DNA from: Synaphobranchus kaupii
Lineage: Eukaryota; Chordata; Actinopteri; Anguilliformes; Synaphobranchidae
Assembly (NCBI GenBank): GCA_029718625.1
Contig: CM056376.1
Coordinates: forward strand, 26,460,813 to 26,524,812
Length of the DNA stretch: 64,000 nucleotides
Reading direction: 5' to 3'
The position numbers and the translations under genes are program-made. The notes under the pieces were generated by a model. The model did not search any database. It was not told the DNA's origin and saw nothing but the letters and a program-made list of their open reading frames with translations. Shown here piece by piece: positions 35,743 through 47,962 of the stretch (positions are counted from its first letter, which is position 1; every line of letters begins with the position of its first letter).

Positions 35743-37929
35743 CAAGCAAAATTACAGGTAACAAGCAGCTAGCTATCTATTTGTGTCTGAGATGAGCTAC
35801 TAAAACGATTTTTTTGAGTGTGAAATGGCTTCTGGAAGTGTTTAGTAAAGTCATTGTTCCACTTGAGTAAATTGTTCTGTATGCAGTACAGAAGGCTGTG
35901 CAGGTAAACAAAATGGTAATTTATGCATGGTATGAGGGAGAGAACATGATAACATGAGGGAGTACTTGTTGATTATTATTATTGTTGATTGATGTTGTAT
36001 AAGGGGGACTAATGGGTATATCAACATGGTGGACAATTCCATGGACAGGGTTAGTGGGATTTGTAATGATGCAGATTGCTCTCCTGAGGGAATGTGTAGT
36101 CTAAATGGCTTCTGTATGAATGGTTAAATAATCTCTCCTCAACCTCCACCCCCATGTTTTGATCCTTTACCTTTTTTTGTTTTTAGTTCATTTTTTTTAG
36201 CTTTTTGGACCCTGCCATTTTGTACTTTCTTTGTGTAAATATGGTAACTTCAGCAATTAGAGGCAAGGATCTTTTTATTTGTTACAGCAGGGGTGTTTTT
36301 ATTTTTTATCTAGGAAACTGGTGGACTTTAGATTTTTTATCCACTGCACTTTTAGTAGTACACCTTAGTGCACTTGTATATAGTTGATATATGTTTGTCA
36401 TGTATAAAGTTTTGCCTCCTAAAACCCAACCCCAACGTCCCTGTCATAGGAGGTGCCAACAGAATAAAGGACAGGACTGGCAAGCATTAATGTGTAGGGA
36501 AGTTTCATACTATTCCCATTATTCATTTGAAAACCTGTTTGCACATTCCTGGACTCATTTCTGGCTAATGGGGCTCTGGTGAAATATACAAGATTCACTG
36601 TGCTGCTACATGGGTTTTGACAGCTTTTTGTAACCTTGGGTAGTTAGTTGTGTAATATGCAGAACACCAAGAACACTTTATTGCCAATATTGACAAATTA
36701 TCTCATTTTATTGTAAAAAATAAATCATATTGAGACCTTTCTGGAACATTGCCATTTTTGGCACATTTGGCACCATTTGGCACCATTTGGATAACGAAAA
36801 AGGTTCACCTGAAAAAAACCCTGTAAAATTTGAATGGTTTGAGATATTGACACCAGATTGTTACCAGAGGTAGGCAGCATATTGATGAATCAGATAGAGG
36901 AGTCATTTCCTTGATTGCATTTGTAGCTCCCCAGGTAAAAATTATTAAACTTGAATGTAGGTACCCGTTTTTTAGTTTTTTTATATTTTCTGTACATAAA
37001 TTGTTGTAGTTAAGTATCAAAAACTGGATTTCTATGAGTTCTCACTGCTTAGTCGTAATACTGCAGGTGTCTGCTTTAATAAAAGCCATGAACCATATTT
37101 GTACCATTTATAGTTTTTGAGATAACCACCTTTGTTTGTCACTAGTGAAAACAGGCAAAATTTGGCCTATTTTGCCCTCGGTAGGAAGAGGTTAAGGTTT
37201 TTTTTTCCCAAATGTACCCTGAAAGTACAATAATGTTTACAAGCAAAAAAGGTCCAAATGAATTATGTATTGCTGGCTAGAGGTTGCGATTTTATGTACC
37301 TATAGGGATCCACCCCAGTGACCTGAATTTGTACCTTTTTAGGCACTTTTTCGTACCTCGTTATCTGAGAGTGTATAATATTTGTTTTCTTTCTGTTCCA
37401 TTGCTGGACACAGGTGCAGTAGACTGGCCCCCCAGGTCAAAGCAACGGAGCGGATGCACTCGTCTGTCTGTCACACTTGAGCGGTCGGTTTGAAGGGGCG
37501 AAAAAAACATGTCGACGTTCCAGCGGACGAATGCACTAACGCAAAAACATCCAAATTATTTTCACAACGACGAGCGGCAGGGGCCACATCCGCTCTATCA
37601 AGAATTCAAACTGTCTGCTTTCCTCCTCCCGTAAAAATGAGCTGAATATAATACCGGCATGTGACGAGACAAAGTTTAATTCATAAAACGTCCATAAAGA
37701 GTCTGGTGCGGCGGACCACTTTGGCCATTGCAACCGACGTCTAATTTCCTTGACATATCTTTGAGGCTGCCAAGAGCTTCCATCCTTCAATCGTGCTGTC
37801 CTCCCGAGTCAAACATGACTGGAGTCAAAAAAAATAAAAAGAGCTGTCACTTATGGCTTCTCTTTGTCTCTGACCTTTACGCTCAAGAAAGGGGATGTGC
37901 ATATGGGGGGGGGGTTGCCATTTAAAAAA

Positions 37930-38110
37930 TAAAAAATAAAGACGACATTATCACGCCCGATTTACTGATGACCCCATTTGGATTTAATGATTGTTAATTT
38001 AAAGCTGAGAATGATCATGTATGTGCGCTCTTCTTACGGCTTGTTATGCATGTGATCTCCATCTATCGAGAATTTGTCCTCTTGGTTAGCATAGTTAACA
38101 TGCGCTAGTG
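37930..38110. promoter_or_regulatory. Candidate conserved noncoding block
   Basis: Repeat-free complex sequence with TAATGATTGTTAATTTAAAG and GAATGATCATGTATGTGCGC. The call is by appearance only. Confidence 0.2.
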
Positions 38111-38206
38111 CTTTAGTGATATTGCATCTGTAATCCCTGGCCTGGAAATGCTGTTAGCCTGGCCCTGCTATGTTGGTAATATTACTTTGATAAATGCGCT
38201 TATGTC

Positions 38207-39308
38207 TATCCAATGTTGTACATCCAGAGCTGGATGGACAACCACTATCTGAAGCTCAATCCAGGCAAGACTGAGCTTATCTACATTCCTGCTCTAACCT
38301 CTCCCCCTCTCAATCTCTCCATTTCCCTAGGGGACACTCCACTGACCCCAACGCCCTGTGCCAGGAACCTCGGAGTGGTGATGGACAACAGGCTGTCCCT
38401 CTCCGAGAACATCGCAGTGGTAACCCGGGCGTGCAGGTTCTTCCTGTACAACATCAGGAGAATCCGCTCCTGGTCCAAGCGATGGTGCTGTCCCACCTGG
38501 ACTACTGCAACTCTCTCCTGGCTGGCCTGCCAGCATCGGCCATTAGACCCCTTCAGCTTATCCAGAACGCAGCAGCGCGCCTGGTCTTCAACCTCCCCCG
38601 ACACTCCCATGTCACCCCCCTGCTCATTGACCTCCACTGGCTACCTGTAATGGCTCGCATCTAATTCAAAACATTGGTGCTCGCCTTCCAGGCAGTCCGA
38701 GGATCAGCCCCTCCATACCTCCAAAAGCTCATCAGACCCTACACACCTACCAGATCCCTGCGTTCCGCCTCCTCAGGACGACTGGTACCCCCCCCCCACT
38801 TCATACTAGCACCCGGTCTCGACGTCTGTCTGTCCCTGGCCCCACGGTGGTGGAATGAGCTCCCCGTGGAGGTCAGAACAACAGAAAGTCTAACCACCTT
38901 CAAGCGCAGATTGAAGACTCACCTCTTCAAGCCGCACCTCTCTCCACCCCTCCCTACCTCCTTGTGAACTCCCTTGATTGTGTTTTTCTGAATCCTTGTT
39001 TAAGTGATTCAAGCTGCTAGTTTAATACTTAAGGTTACTTATTGGCTTACTGTTGTACACGCCAATGATCGATATCGTGTGGTCCCCCCCCCCCCAAAAA
39101 AAAATAAAAATAAATAAATCATACTGACTGCGCCTGGTGATTGAAATCGTATTTACCTTTTAGGGTTGTTTTAACACACTTGTTCCTAGTTTGAAAATGC
39201 ACTAATGTATGTCGCTCTGGATAAGAGCGTCTGCCAAATGACTAAAATGTAAATGTAATGTACATCGCTTTGGATAAGAGTGCTGGTTAAATTAATGCAA
39301 TGTAATGA
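38207..39308 (+). mobile_element. 5'-truncated L2-type LINE, reverse transcriptase C-terminal part
   Basis: The plus strand encodes the end of a LINE polymerase: WMDNHYLKLNPGKTELIYIP, LGVVMDNRLSLSENIAVVTR, then after a frameshift near 38470 VLSHLDYCNSLLAGLPASAI, LIQNAAARLVFNL and LHWLPV. A stop (TAA at 38662-38664) interrupts it just before FKTLVLAFQAVRGSAPPYLQ, and the frame ends near 38967 after RWWNELPVEVRTTESLTTFK. All are hallmark motifs of fish L2/CR1-like elements. The tail TCTGGATAAGAGCGTCTGCC at about 39215 is followed by a second, degraded tail at 39260-39308. It is a dead copy; its tail explains the SINE tails in this window. Confidence 0.92.
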
Positions 39309-39367
39309 TCAACCAGTCGGATTGGTAACTCACCACCTGGCTCGTTTGTTCAAAAAAAATCCACGTG

Positions 39368-39450
39368 TGTGATGTCATAATGAGGACTCAACGGATGATG
39401 TCGTAGTGAGGACATGGCGGGTGATGTCATAATGAGGACACAATTGATGA
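39368..39450 (+). repeat. Three imperfect copies of a TGATGTCATAATGAGGAC motif
   Basis: Units of about 26-27 bp share TGATGTCATAATGAGGAC, TGATGTCGTAGTGAGGAC and TGATGTCATAATGAGGAC. The TGATGTCA core resembles a CRE/ATF half-palindrome. Regulatory meaning is speculative. Confidence 0.6.
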
Positions 39451-39599
39451 ATGTGACGGTATTCAGCCCATGCAACACGGAATGATACACTTGGTCATAA
39501 AGGAACAGCTTGAGTGCGGACGGCCCAACTCTTGCAACAGAGGGACGTCCTAATGTTAGTCATGCCCCGTCTCAGGCTCTCATAGGTTCTGCACTCCCG

Positions 39600-39960
39600 C
39601 ATTGTTGTGAATCCGGACCAGATGGACAGAGACCGCGAGTAAACAATGAATAGGAATCAGCGGCGAGCCCCCGGCGCCAGCCATGCTGAAAAGTCACCAT
39701 TTGGCAGAGCGGGAAACCTCCGGTCTCCTTTACTGAGACTGGCATACGAGCGGCATGGTCACAATCTGTCACGTCCTGGAGGAGGGATTACAACGGGCAG
39801 CTCTGCGGCGTGTGAGGCGCGCGGCGCGCGCGGAATGGCGGGGTTTTCCCCTTCAGCGGGGGAGCTGGGGGGGAAGACTTGGGAAGGCCACAGCCATCGC
39901 TGGGCTGCCACCAGTGCCCACAATGGGGCTCGCCAGTTCATCGATTCCTCAGGGCTCCAC
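39600..39960. other. CpG-rich island inside intron 1
   Basis: Dense CG dinucleotides (GAGGCGCGCGGCGCGCGCGG near 39816-39835) in otherwise AT-rich intron. Open frames exist on both strands but none resembles a protein family. It could be an internal CpG island, an alternative promoter or noncoding exon, or GC-rich repeat debris. Confidence 0.4.
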
Positions 39961-40901
39961 TTTTCCACCAAAATTATTATTCTACTTGTTATTATTCTAT
40001 TCTAGTTATTCTCCCCCCACCACACACACACTACCTCATTTTCAGTACTAGAATAGGCATTCTCATTCCGCTCTGGGAGACTGTTCTTCCACAGCCGAGA
40101 AGAAGAGGAGGAATATGAATCTGTCCCGCTCATATCGTTTATGATCAGATCTTTTAGCCTCTGCTGCAAGTCGTAATTAAAACCCGCTCTCGGATCTAGG
40201 ACAAAGGCGGCCAGGGCGTTTAATGACGTTTCGGAAATTCCTTTTTTTTTTGCGGTTGTCAATAAACCTCCACCAAGACTAATTCTGCTGGATTGTTGCC
40301 CTGAAGTAGTATAATATGTGGCAGTTACTATGCCCCTCGCAGTGCTGACTGTTTTAATGCTTTATTTTTTCTGCAAATTTGCTTTTGGGGGTGGTCGGAA
40401 AAAAACAACAGTCCAGACAAAACAGGAGCATATAATAAAATCTCACAATGAAACGCGAGAATTGATTAAAAAAAATCCTTCGTGTTTTCCATACTAATGT
40501 GTATATGAAATGTATATTAATCACCACAAGGATAAACTGGCTTAATTGAAATACAACTGAAGCATAAATAATTGAAATGTTCTTTGCACAACCAATTATC
40601 AGGGTAGGCAGATATGTATGTTAATGTGGAGCTGATTCAAATACTGTATTAATCCCTCCTCCAGTCGGCTTCATGCGATTCAAAATTCCCAATGCTATCT
40701 GACAACAAATGAGGCCTCCTGTGAAGATCCATATGCGATCATTAGGAACAAGAGAACTCTGGCGTGGGGGACAAGGCTTTGTTTGGTCTATCTATCTGCC
40801 AAATGCACATGGGTGAGGGGGGAAGAAGATCAGGGCAGATCAAGTTAACTGGCCCGGCGTCTGCACCAGCCAGCGTAGGGGGGAACCTGTCCATTATGTG
40901 G

Positions 40902-41470
40902 GAGGGGGGGGACAGGGGGGGGCACTGTCCATTACGTGGGGGGGGAGGAGGGGGGACACTGTGCATTAATGGGGAGTGGGGGGACAGGGGGGACACTGTG
41001 CATTAATGGGGAGTGGGGGACAGGGGGGGCACTGTCCATTACGTGGGGGGGAGGGGGGACACTGTGCATTAATGGGGAGGGGGGGGACAGGGGGGGCACT
41101 GCCCATTACGTGGGGGGGGAGGGGGGACACTGTGCATTAATGGGGATTGGGCACTGCCCATTACGTGGGGGGGGGGGGGGGGGGCACTGTCCATTACGTG
41201 GGGGGGGGAGGGGGGACACTGTGCATTAATGGGGAGTGGGGGACAGGGGGGGACACTGTGCATTAATGGGGAGTGGGGGACAGGGGGGGACAGTGTGCAT
41301 TAATGGGGAGTGGGGGACAGGGGGGACAGTGTGCATTAATGGGGAGTGGGGGACAGGGGGGGACAGTGTGCATTAATGGGGAGTGGGGGACAGGGGGGGA
41401 CACTGTGCATTAATGGGGAGTGGGGGACAGGGGGGGCACTGTCCATTATGTGGGGGGGAGGGGGACACTG
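40902..41470 (+). repeat. G-rich minisatellite, 37-42 bp units (left copy)
   Basis: Units built on CACTGTGCATTAATGGGGAG plus TGGGGGACAGGGGGG, alternating early on with CACTGTCCATTACGTGGGGG. There are many runs of four or more G, so strong G-quadruplex potential on the plus strand. Glycine-rich and proline-rich open frames here are artefacts. Confidence 0.95.
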
Positions 41471-41965
41471 TCCATTATGTGTGGGGGGGGGGGGGGGGGG
41501 GGATTCTGGCACTCTCCAGTAAGTGGGGAGGGGGATTATGTGTGTGGTGGGGGGGGGGGGGGGGGGGGGGGATTCTGGCACTCTCCAGTAAGTGGGGAGG
41601 GGGGACACTGTCCATTATGTGTGGGGGGGGGGGGGGGGGGATTCTGGCACTCTCCAGTAAGTGGGGAGGGGGATTATGTGTGTGGTGGGGGGGGGGGGGG
41701 GGGATTCTGGCACTCTCCAGTAAGTGGGGAGGGGGATTATGTGTGTGGTGGGGGGGGGGGGGGGGGATTCTGGCACTCTCCAGTAAGTGGGGAGGGGGAT
41801 TATGTGTGTGGGGGGGGGGGGGGGGATTCTGGCACTCTCCAGTAAGTGGGGAGGGGGGACACTGTCCACCAGTAAGTGGGGAGGGGGGGACACTGTCATT
41901 ATGTGTGGGGGGGGGGGGGGGATTCTGGCACTCTCCAGTAAGTGGGGAGGGGGGACACTTTCCAT
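41471..41965 (+). repeat. G-rich minisatellite, about 60-bp units (left copy)
   Basis: A second unit type, ATTCTGGCACTCTCCAGTAA, then GTGGGGAGGGGGATTATGTG, then a long G run. Individual G runs of 10-20 vary between units. Confidence 0.95.
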
Positions 41966-42190
41966 TACATGGGAGTTTTATGTGTCATCAAGGTCAGTCT
42001 TTACTTTCGGATGGCCAGCACTTCAATGTCGTTAATATTAATAAATGTATTAATTATTTGAACAATCCTGCCATTTAAAAGGGTTATACCACATTTTCTG
42101 TTTTTGGGACCAGCGCCGGAGACTTGAATGAATGGGAGCGGATGCTGGTGACAGCTCCACATAGGTTTTAAATCTAGGTCTACGTCTTCA

Positions 42191-42345
42191 TCCATCCATC
42201 CATCCATCTTCAACCGCTTATCCGAAGTCGGGTCGCGGAAGGGTAGCAGTTCCAGCAGGGGGCCCCAAACTTCCTTTCCTGGCACATTGACCAGCTCTGA
42301 CTGGGGGATCCCAAGGCGTTCCCAGGCCCAGCGTGGAGATATCGT
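42191..42345 (-). mobile_element. RTE/Rex3-like LINE 3' end (left copy)
   Basis: The minus strand reads WERLGIPQSELVNVPGKEVW and LLELLPFRDPTSDKRLKMDG, the C-terminal end and tail of Rex3/RTE-type fish retrotransposons, followed by GGAT repeats (CATCCATCCATC on the plus strand). Only the 3' extremity is present. Confidence 0.72.
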
Positions 42346-43283
42346 CTTTATGTTTTGGTTTAATTGTGTAATACTGGTCAAAATAAAATTACAGAAATAG
42401 AACATACTCTACAATGGTCCTTTTTAAAATCATATCAGGCATTTGTGAGTTTTTGTAGTTTTCATATGGCTATTTTGTTGTAAGCGAATGTTGATGTCAT
42501 TGTAGCCATCTGTTAGCTTGCTATAGCGTTCTATTCACATGAAATTTGCTGTTTGTATAAACCGTTGGAAATTGACAGTTGATTTGCAATATTATATTTA
42601 ATATTTATAGGCTAGCTAACCTTAGCTATCACAATTGTGCTAACTTTTGTGAATAGCTACCTAGCTAACGTCATAAAAATCTTTTACCGTGAAAAATCCC
42701 CGAACTGTTTACATTCTCGGGACAGATGTTCGGGAAATCTGTTACACGATGATAATGATAATGGCAGATGATAACGTTTGGAACTAAAGTTCACTTTTCT
42801 TTCTTTTTTGTTTTCAAAGAGGGTAGGATATTTCACAATATAATTGCTGACTTGTGGCGAAAGTGCCACCGTGGTAACAGACTTCCCTAACATCCGTCCG
42901 ACCAATGTAAACAAGAATCTAACGTTAGGGGATTTTCCATGGTAAGAATAAATTGTATGACAACGTTAGCTAACACATTAGTCGCTACTATAACGTTAAC
43001 TTAGTTAAATGTCCAGCACCTCTGTGGGTCTAATAGCAGGGATGGTAGGGGGAAAACAATGTTTTGATTCCAAAAATCCTAAAAGAGGGACCAAGGATGG
43101 GTAAGGGAAATTCGACAAGTCTCATGTCGGCGCTGCTGCACGGTCAGACGCGCTGCTAATAATACTCTCGGCATAGGCTCACTAGGCTGCTGGTCCCATT
43201 GTTAGAAAGAACGCTGAACTTCCGCATTGTGATGTCGTCATTGTCCAGTCCTTCTTTTTCTGGTCATAGGGTTTCACTGGGTT

Positions 43284-43424
43284 CATTCCAATCGCTTATT
43301 TTTACTCACTTGCTTCCTTTCCTCGCTCCTTAGCTCCGCCCAACGGAGCACGTGAGGAAAGGATGCAAGGATCAGATACGAGGATGGGAGGAAACAAGGC
43401 AACATGTAATTAGGCAAATGGAAT
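43284..43424. repeat. Imperfect inverted repeat, about 140 bp
   Basis: Ends CATTCCAATCGC and CAAATGGAATG are mirrored, and TTCCTTTCCTCGCTCCTT pairs loosely with GAGGAAAGGATGCAAGG around CCGCCCAACGG. Possibly a worn MITE. It is also present in the right copy near 48908-49046. Confidence 0.4.
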
Positions 43425-45886
43425 GTCCTTGCTCATCAAGCATCATCGTCATATTATGCTCATGTGCTTAACTTATAATGCTTTTTAGCTTATTTTTTCA
43501 TGAATAAACGGTGCTTTTGTTAGTTATAAAGAATGACTGTCATTATGGATTAGCGTTTTATAATAAATGGAAAGGAACAGTAAAATTGCATTTGTGTAGG
43601 GCGTGCCTGTGACATGGCAGATGTGAAGAGTGGTGGATAATTTATACACGTGACGCGTTCCAAGAAAAGGCTTCCGCAAAGGCTACACTTGTGTTTCCTC
43701 ACTAAAGCACCCTCTGGGAGCCTCATCGTTCCCCACTCCATGCTCCTCCGAGGAGCATTTAGCGGGTTGGAAAGTCCTTAAAGGATAAAATAAGCAATTG
43801 GAATCCACCCACTGAGTACATTCGGGAGCACACTTTTCAAGAAGTACACAAACATTTTGGTCACATAAATATGACGTGAAGCTTCGTTTTTTTTAAAATG
43901 AGGCGCAGCTTTGCTGACGTTTTCCTTCAAATACAAGAAAAACAACACATGAGATGGCAGCACAAGAGTGGGGCACAGGGTTGCCAGATCAAAGATCAGA
44001 CTTTCCAGCCAAATGGCGACTCAAAACTAGCCCAAAATTATAAGCTATTTTTAACCGAAACCAACGTATTTTAAATAGAAATTATGTTTTTACTTTTTAA
44101 AATAAGTGTGTGCTTTGCGACTTTTCATTTTTACCCGTGACTGCACTTCCCAATTTAGCTGTAAAACCGCAGACATGGCAACACTGGTGGGATGTTTTAT
44201 GACCTGCTTACGACACTTCCACAGTGCGGTTGGAAAATAGTATGGCCGATATTTTTCGCGGACTGCTAAACAGGTGTACATTAAACAGCACACTTCTGCC
44301 AGGGCACTGTACGCAGGAGATTCGGACACAGCCTAGGTTCAGCCCATTTGCATGTTCGCTATGCTTAGCGCTCAAAAAACACGCCATCAAACTAGCAAAA
44401 GTGGACTAGGACACGCCCTAAATGCACTTTACGCCATGCGTTTAGATAAAGCGCTAAGATCGCCAAGTTAGAGCCCCAATAACTCGTATAAACGACTTAC
44501 TATCTCATATAAACGAGATAGCGCTTCAAATAAAAAATTTTCACCTTGCGCTTCAGGGCTTCCGTAGTTAAATGATCTGACCAGATCGCTGACAGACAAT
44601 GCAGCACGATGGAGCCTCTTGATAGCCTTGGGAATATGCAAGACTTTCCCTGCAGCTTCATGCAAGTACACGTTAGCTTAAAGTTCAAGAATAGCATTAC
44701 GTTATCTTCAGGGGAAGAGCAAGGGGTTTTCCAATCTTAAAGATAATGGGAAAATAAGAGGCTCTTATGCATATTTACCACACGCACAAACGACTAACGC
44801 ATTTGCATATTGCCCCCATCTTGTTTCTCCTGATAAGTATTAATAATTATTTGTTGTATTAAAATTTTCCACTCAATTAAGGGGTGCATTATTATATTAT
44901 TAATGCAGTGCTGACTGTGCCTTCATCTCAAATGAATAAATAAATAATTCATTTCTGCTACAAATACCCAGAAGCATAACCCAAAAGTAAATAATACATT
45001 TTTTTCCCCCATGATTTTCGAATATGGCAAACGTAAAATTTGTGATTGTAACTGGTATCTCTTTGAGGGGCTCATATTGCTGTCTCATTGTGGTGATGAA
45101 AAGACACTAGATTTGGGCTTGATTGCAGATTGCTCTCCAGTTCCTAACGCCCTGATTGTGTTGCCGGGTTATTGTCTATCATTGCATTACAGATTCCTGA
45201 TTGCAATGTCTCTTCCACCGATGACTGACTCCCAGATTGCGTGTCATTGTGCGGCAACAGCCGAGGTAATGCACAATTTGCAGTGATGTCATAACATTCA
45301 ATCAGATAATCCCCACTCATTTACTGAGGCTAAGGTCTCTCCGACAAGGATGCTCCAATGTCACCTTTTGCAAGTGGACTAGGAAAATAGTCATTAAATA
45401 CACTGTTTTAGATGCTTTAAATTGATGTATTGAGTAAATCTGACTGTTTTAAAATCACAAGCATATCTTACTAATGGTAGACATTTTCATAAAGACACAC
45501 TTAAACTGATTGCATATCAACATGAAAATATTGGCAGTTCAAACACTGCATGCAATATTTACATGGTGGGTTATGACCGGAATACTTAAGCATGTACTGT
45601 ACATACAGTACAACCTTCTGAAATGATCTCTAGACTTGCATTAATGGATGTCATCGAAAGATTTAAAATGTGTAATGCAGTTGTGGTAACAAGTAGACAA
45701 ATACTTCAGCTGAAGCTGCTTTCACTTATTAAATATGCACAGCAAAATCTCCAGTGTTAAATCTACTCTGAGAGAGTACATTTTACTCTGATAAAGTACA
45801 TCTGATACCTCTTGGACTCATATTTAAATGTCACAGCTAAATTAACCCTGATAATTTTACTGTGCACCGCAACGATTGATAATCCT

Positions 45887-46386
45887 NNNNNNNNNNNNNN
45901 NNNNNNNNNNNNNNNNNNNNNNNNNNNNNNNNNNNNNNNNNNNNNNNNNNNNNNNNNNNNNNNNNNNNNNNNNNNNNNNNNNNNNNNNNNNNNNNNNNNN
46001 NNNNNNNNNNNNNNNNNNNNNNNNNNNNNNNNNNNNNNNNNNNNNNNNNNNNNNNNNNNNNNNNNNNNNNNNNNNNNNNNNNNNNNNNNNNNNNNNNNNN
46101 NNNNNNNNNNNNNNNNNNNNNNNNNNNNNNNNNNNNNNNNNNNNNNNNNNNNNNNNNNNNNNNNNNNNNNNNNNNNNNNNNNNNNNNNNNNNNNNNNNNN
46201 NNNNNNNNNNNNNNNNNNNNNNNNNNNNNNNNNNNNNNNNNNNNNNNNNNNNNNNNNNNNNNNNNNNNNNNNNNNNNNNNNNNNNNNNNNNNNNNNNNNN
46301 NNNNNNNNNNNNNNNNNNNNNNNNNNNNNNNNNNNNNNNNNNNNNNNNNNNNNNNNNNNNNNNNNNNNNNNNNNNNNNNNNNNNNN
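45887..46386. other. Assembly gap, exactly 500 N
   Basis: Five hundred N, a round placeholder length. Open frames spanning it are meaningless. Confidence 1.
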
Positions 46387-46844
46387 CTCACAATGAAACG
46401 CGAGAATTGATTAAAAAAAATCCTTCGTGTTTCCATGCTAATGTGTATATGAAATGTATATTAATCACCACAAGGATAAACTGGCTTAATTGAAATACAA
46501 CTGAAGCATAAATAATTGAAATGTTCTTTGCACAACCAATTATCAGGGTAGGCAGATATGTATGTTAATGTGGAGCTGATTCAAATACTGTATTAATCCC
46601 TCCTCCAGTCGGCTTCATGCGATTCAAAATTCCCAATGCTATCTGACAACAAATGAGGCCTCCTGTGAAGATCCATATGCGATCATTAGGAACAAGAGAA
46701 CTCTGGCGTGGGGACAAGGCTTTGTTTGGTCTATCTATCTGCCAAATGCACATGGGTGAGGGGGGAAGAAGATCAGGGCAGATCAAGTTAACTGGCCCGG
46801 CGTCTGCACCAGCCAGCGTAGGGGGGAACCTGTCCATTATGTGG

Positions 46845-47575
46845 GAGGGGGGGGACAGGGGGGGGGCACTGTCCATTACGTGGGGGGGGGGGGGGGGACA
46901 CTGTGCATTAATGGGGAGTGGGGGACAGGGGGGGGCACTGTCCATTACGTTGGGGGGGGAGGGGGGACACTGTGCATTAATGGGGAGTGGGGGACGGGGG
47001 GGGGCACTGTCCATTACGTGGGGGGGGGAGGGGGGACACTGTGCATTAATGGGGAGTGGGGGACAGGGGGGGGCACTGTCCATTACGTGGGGGGGAGGGG
47101 GGACACTGTGCATTAATGGGGAGTGGGGGACAGGGGGGGGGCACTGTCCCATTACGTGGGGGGGGGGGGACACTGTGCATTAATGGGGAGTGGGGGACAG
47201 GGGGGGGCACTGTCCATTACGTGGGGGGGGGAGGGGGGACACTGTGCATTAATGGGGAGTGGGGGACAGGGGGGGACACTGTCCATTACGTGGGGGGGGG
47301 GGGGGGGGGGACACTGTGCATTAATGGGGAGTGGGGGACAGGGGGGGCACTGTCCATTATGTGGGGGGGGAGGGGGACACTGTCCATTATGTGTGGGGGG
47401 GGGGGATTCTGGCACTCTCCAGTAAGTGGGGAGGGGGATTATGTGTGTGGTGGGGGGGGGGGGGGGGGATTCTGGCACTCTCCAGTAAGTGGGGAGGGGG
47501 GGACACTGTCCATTATGTGTGGGGGGGGGGGGATTCTGGCACTCTCCAGTAAGTGGGGAGGGGAGAGAACAACTT
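46845..47575 (+). repeat. G-rich minisatellite (right copy, contracted)
   Basis: The same two unit types as 40902-41965 in the same order, but with fewer copies, especially of the 60-bp unit (three against about seven). Confidence 0.95.
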
Positions 47576-47805
47576 TCCATTACATTGGGAGTTTTATGTG
47601 TCATCAAGGTCAGTCTTTACTTTCGGATGGCCAGCACTTCAATGTCGTTAATATTAATAAATGTATTTAATTATTTGAACAATCCTGCCATTTAAAAGGG
47701 GTATACCACATTTTCTGTTTTTGGGACCAGCGCCGGAGACTTGAATGAATGGGAGCGGATGCTGGTGACAGCTCCACATAGGTTTTAAATCTAGGTCTAC
47801 GTCTT

Positions 47806-47962
47806 CATCCATCCATCCATCCATCTTCAACCGCTTATCCGAAGTCGGGTCGCGGAGGTAGCAGTTCCAGCAGGGGGCCCCAAACTTCCCTTTCCCTGGC
47901 CACATTGACCAGCTCTGACTGGGGGATCCCAAGGCGTTCCCAGGCCAGCGTGGAGATATCGT
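47806..47962 (-). mobile_element. RTE/Rex3-like LINE 3' end (right copy)
   Basis: The counterpart of 42191-42345 in the duplicated block, with small indels that shift the frame. Confidence 0.72.

Larger units (their letters stand above)
33972..37191 (+). mobile_element. piggyBac-like relic B (3.2 kb, TTAA-flanked)
   Basis: Flanked by TTAA at 33968-33971 and 37192-37195. The termini are CCTCTTAATGCC at the left and CCTCTTCCTACC when the right end is read inward. A readable first exon lies at 34903-35042. A second-exon-like stretch near 36430-36490 reads NVPVIGGANR, matching NTSVVGGGNR in relic A. The right end also matches A (GTTTTTGAGATA, then CACTAGTGAAAACAGGC against CACTAGTAAAAACTAGGC). 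The catalytic core appears deleted. An L2-tailed retroelement (35617-35742) has inserted inside. Confidence 0.62.
40442..45886 (+). repeat. Gap-flanking duplicated block, left copy
   Basis: Runs from CTCACAATGAAACGCGAGAA to the gap edge and matches 46387-51526 along its whole length with small indels. It is most simply the end of one contig that overlaps the next. Confidence 0.97.

Noticed and set aside
40764..42078. Glycine-rich and proline-rich open frames up to 231 codons (also 46565-47670)
   Set aside because: Products of the G-rich minisatellite; frames change with G-run length and differ between the two copies.
45812..46493. Open frames of about 200 codons around 45.8-46.5 kb
   Set aside because: They consist almost entirely of the 500-N gap.
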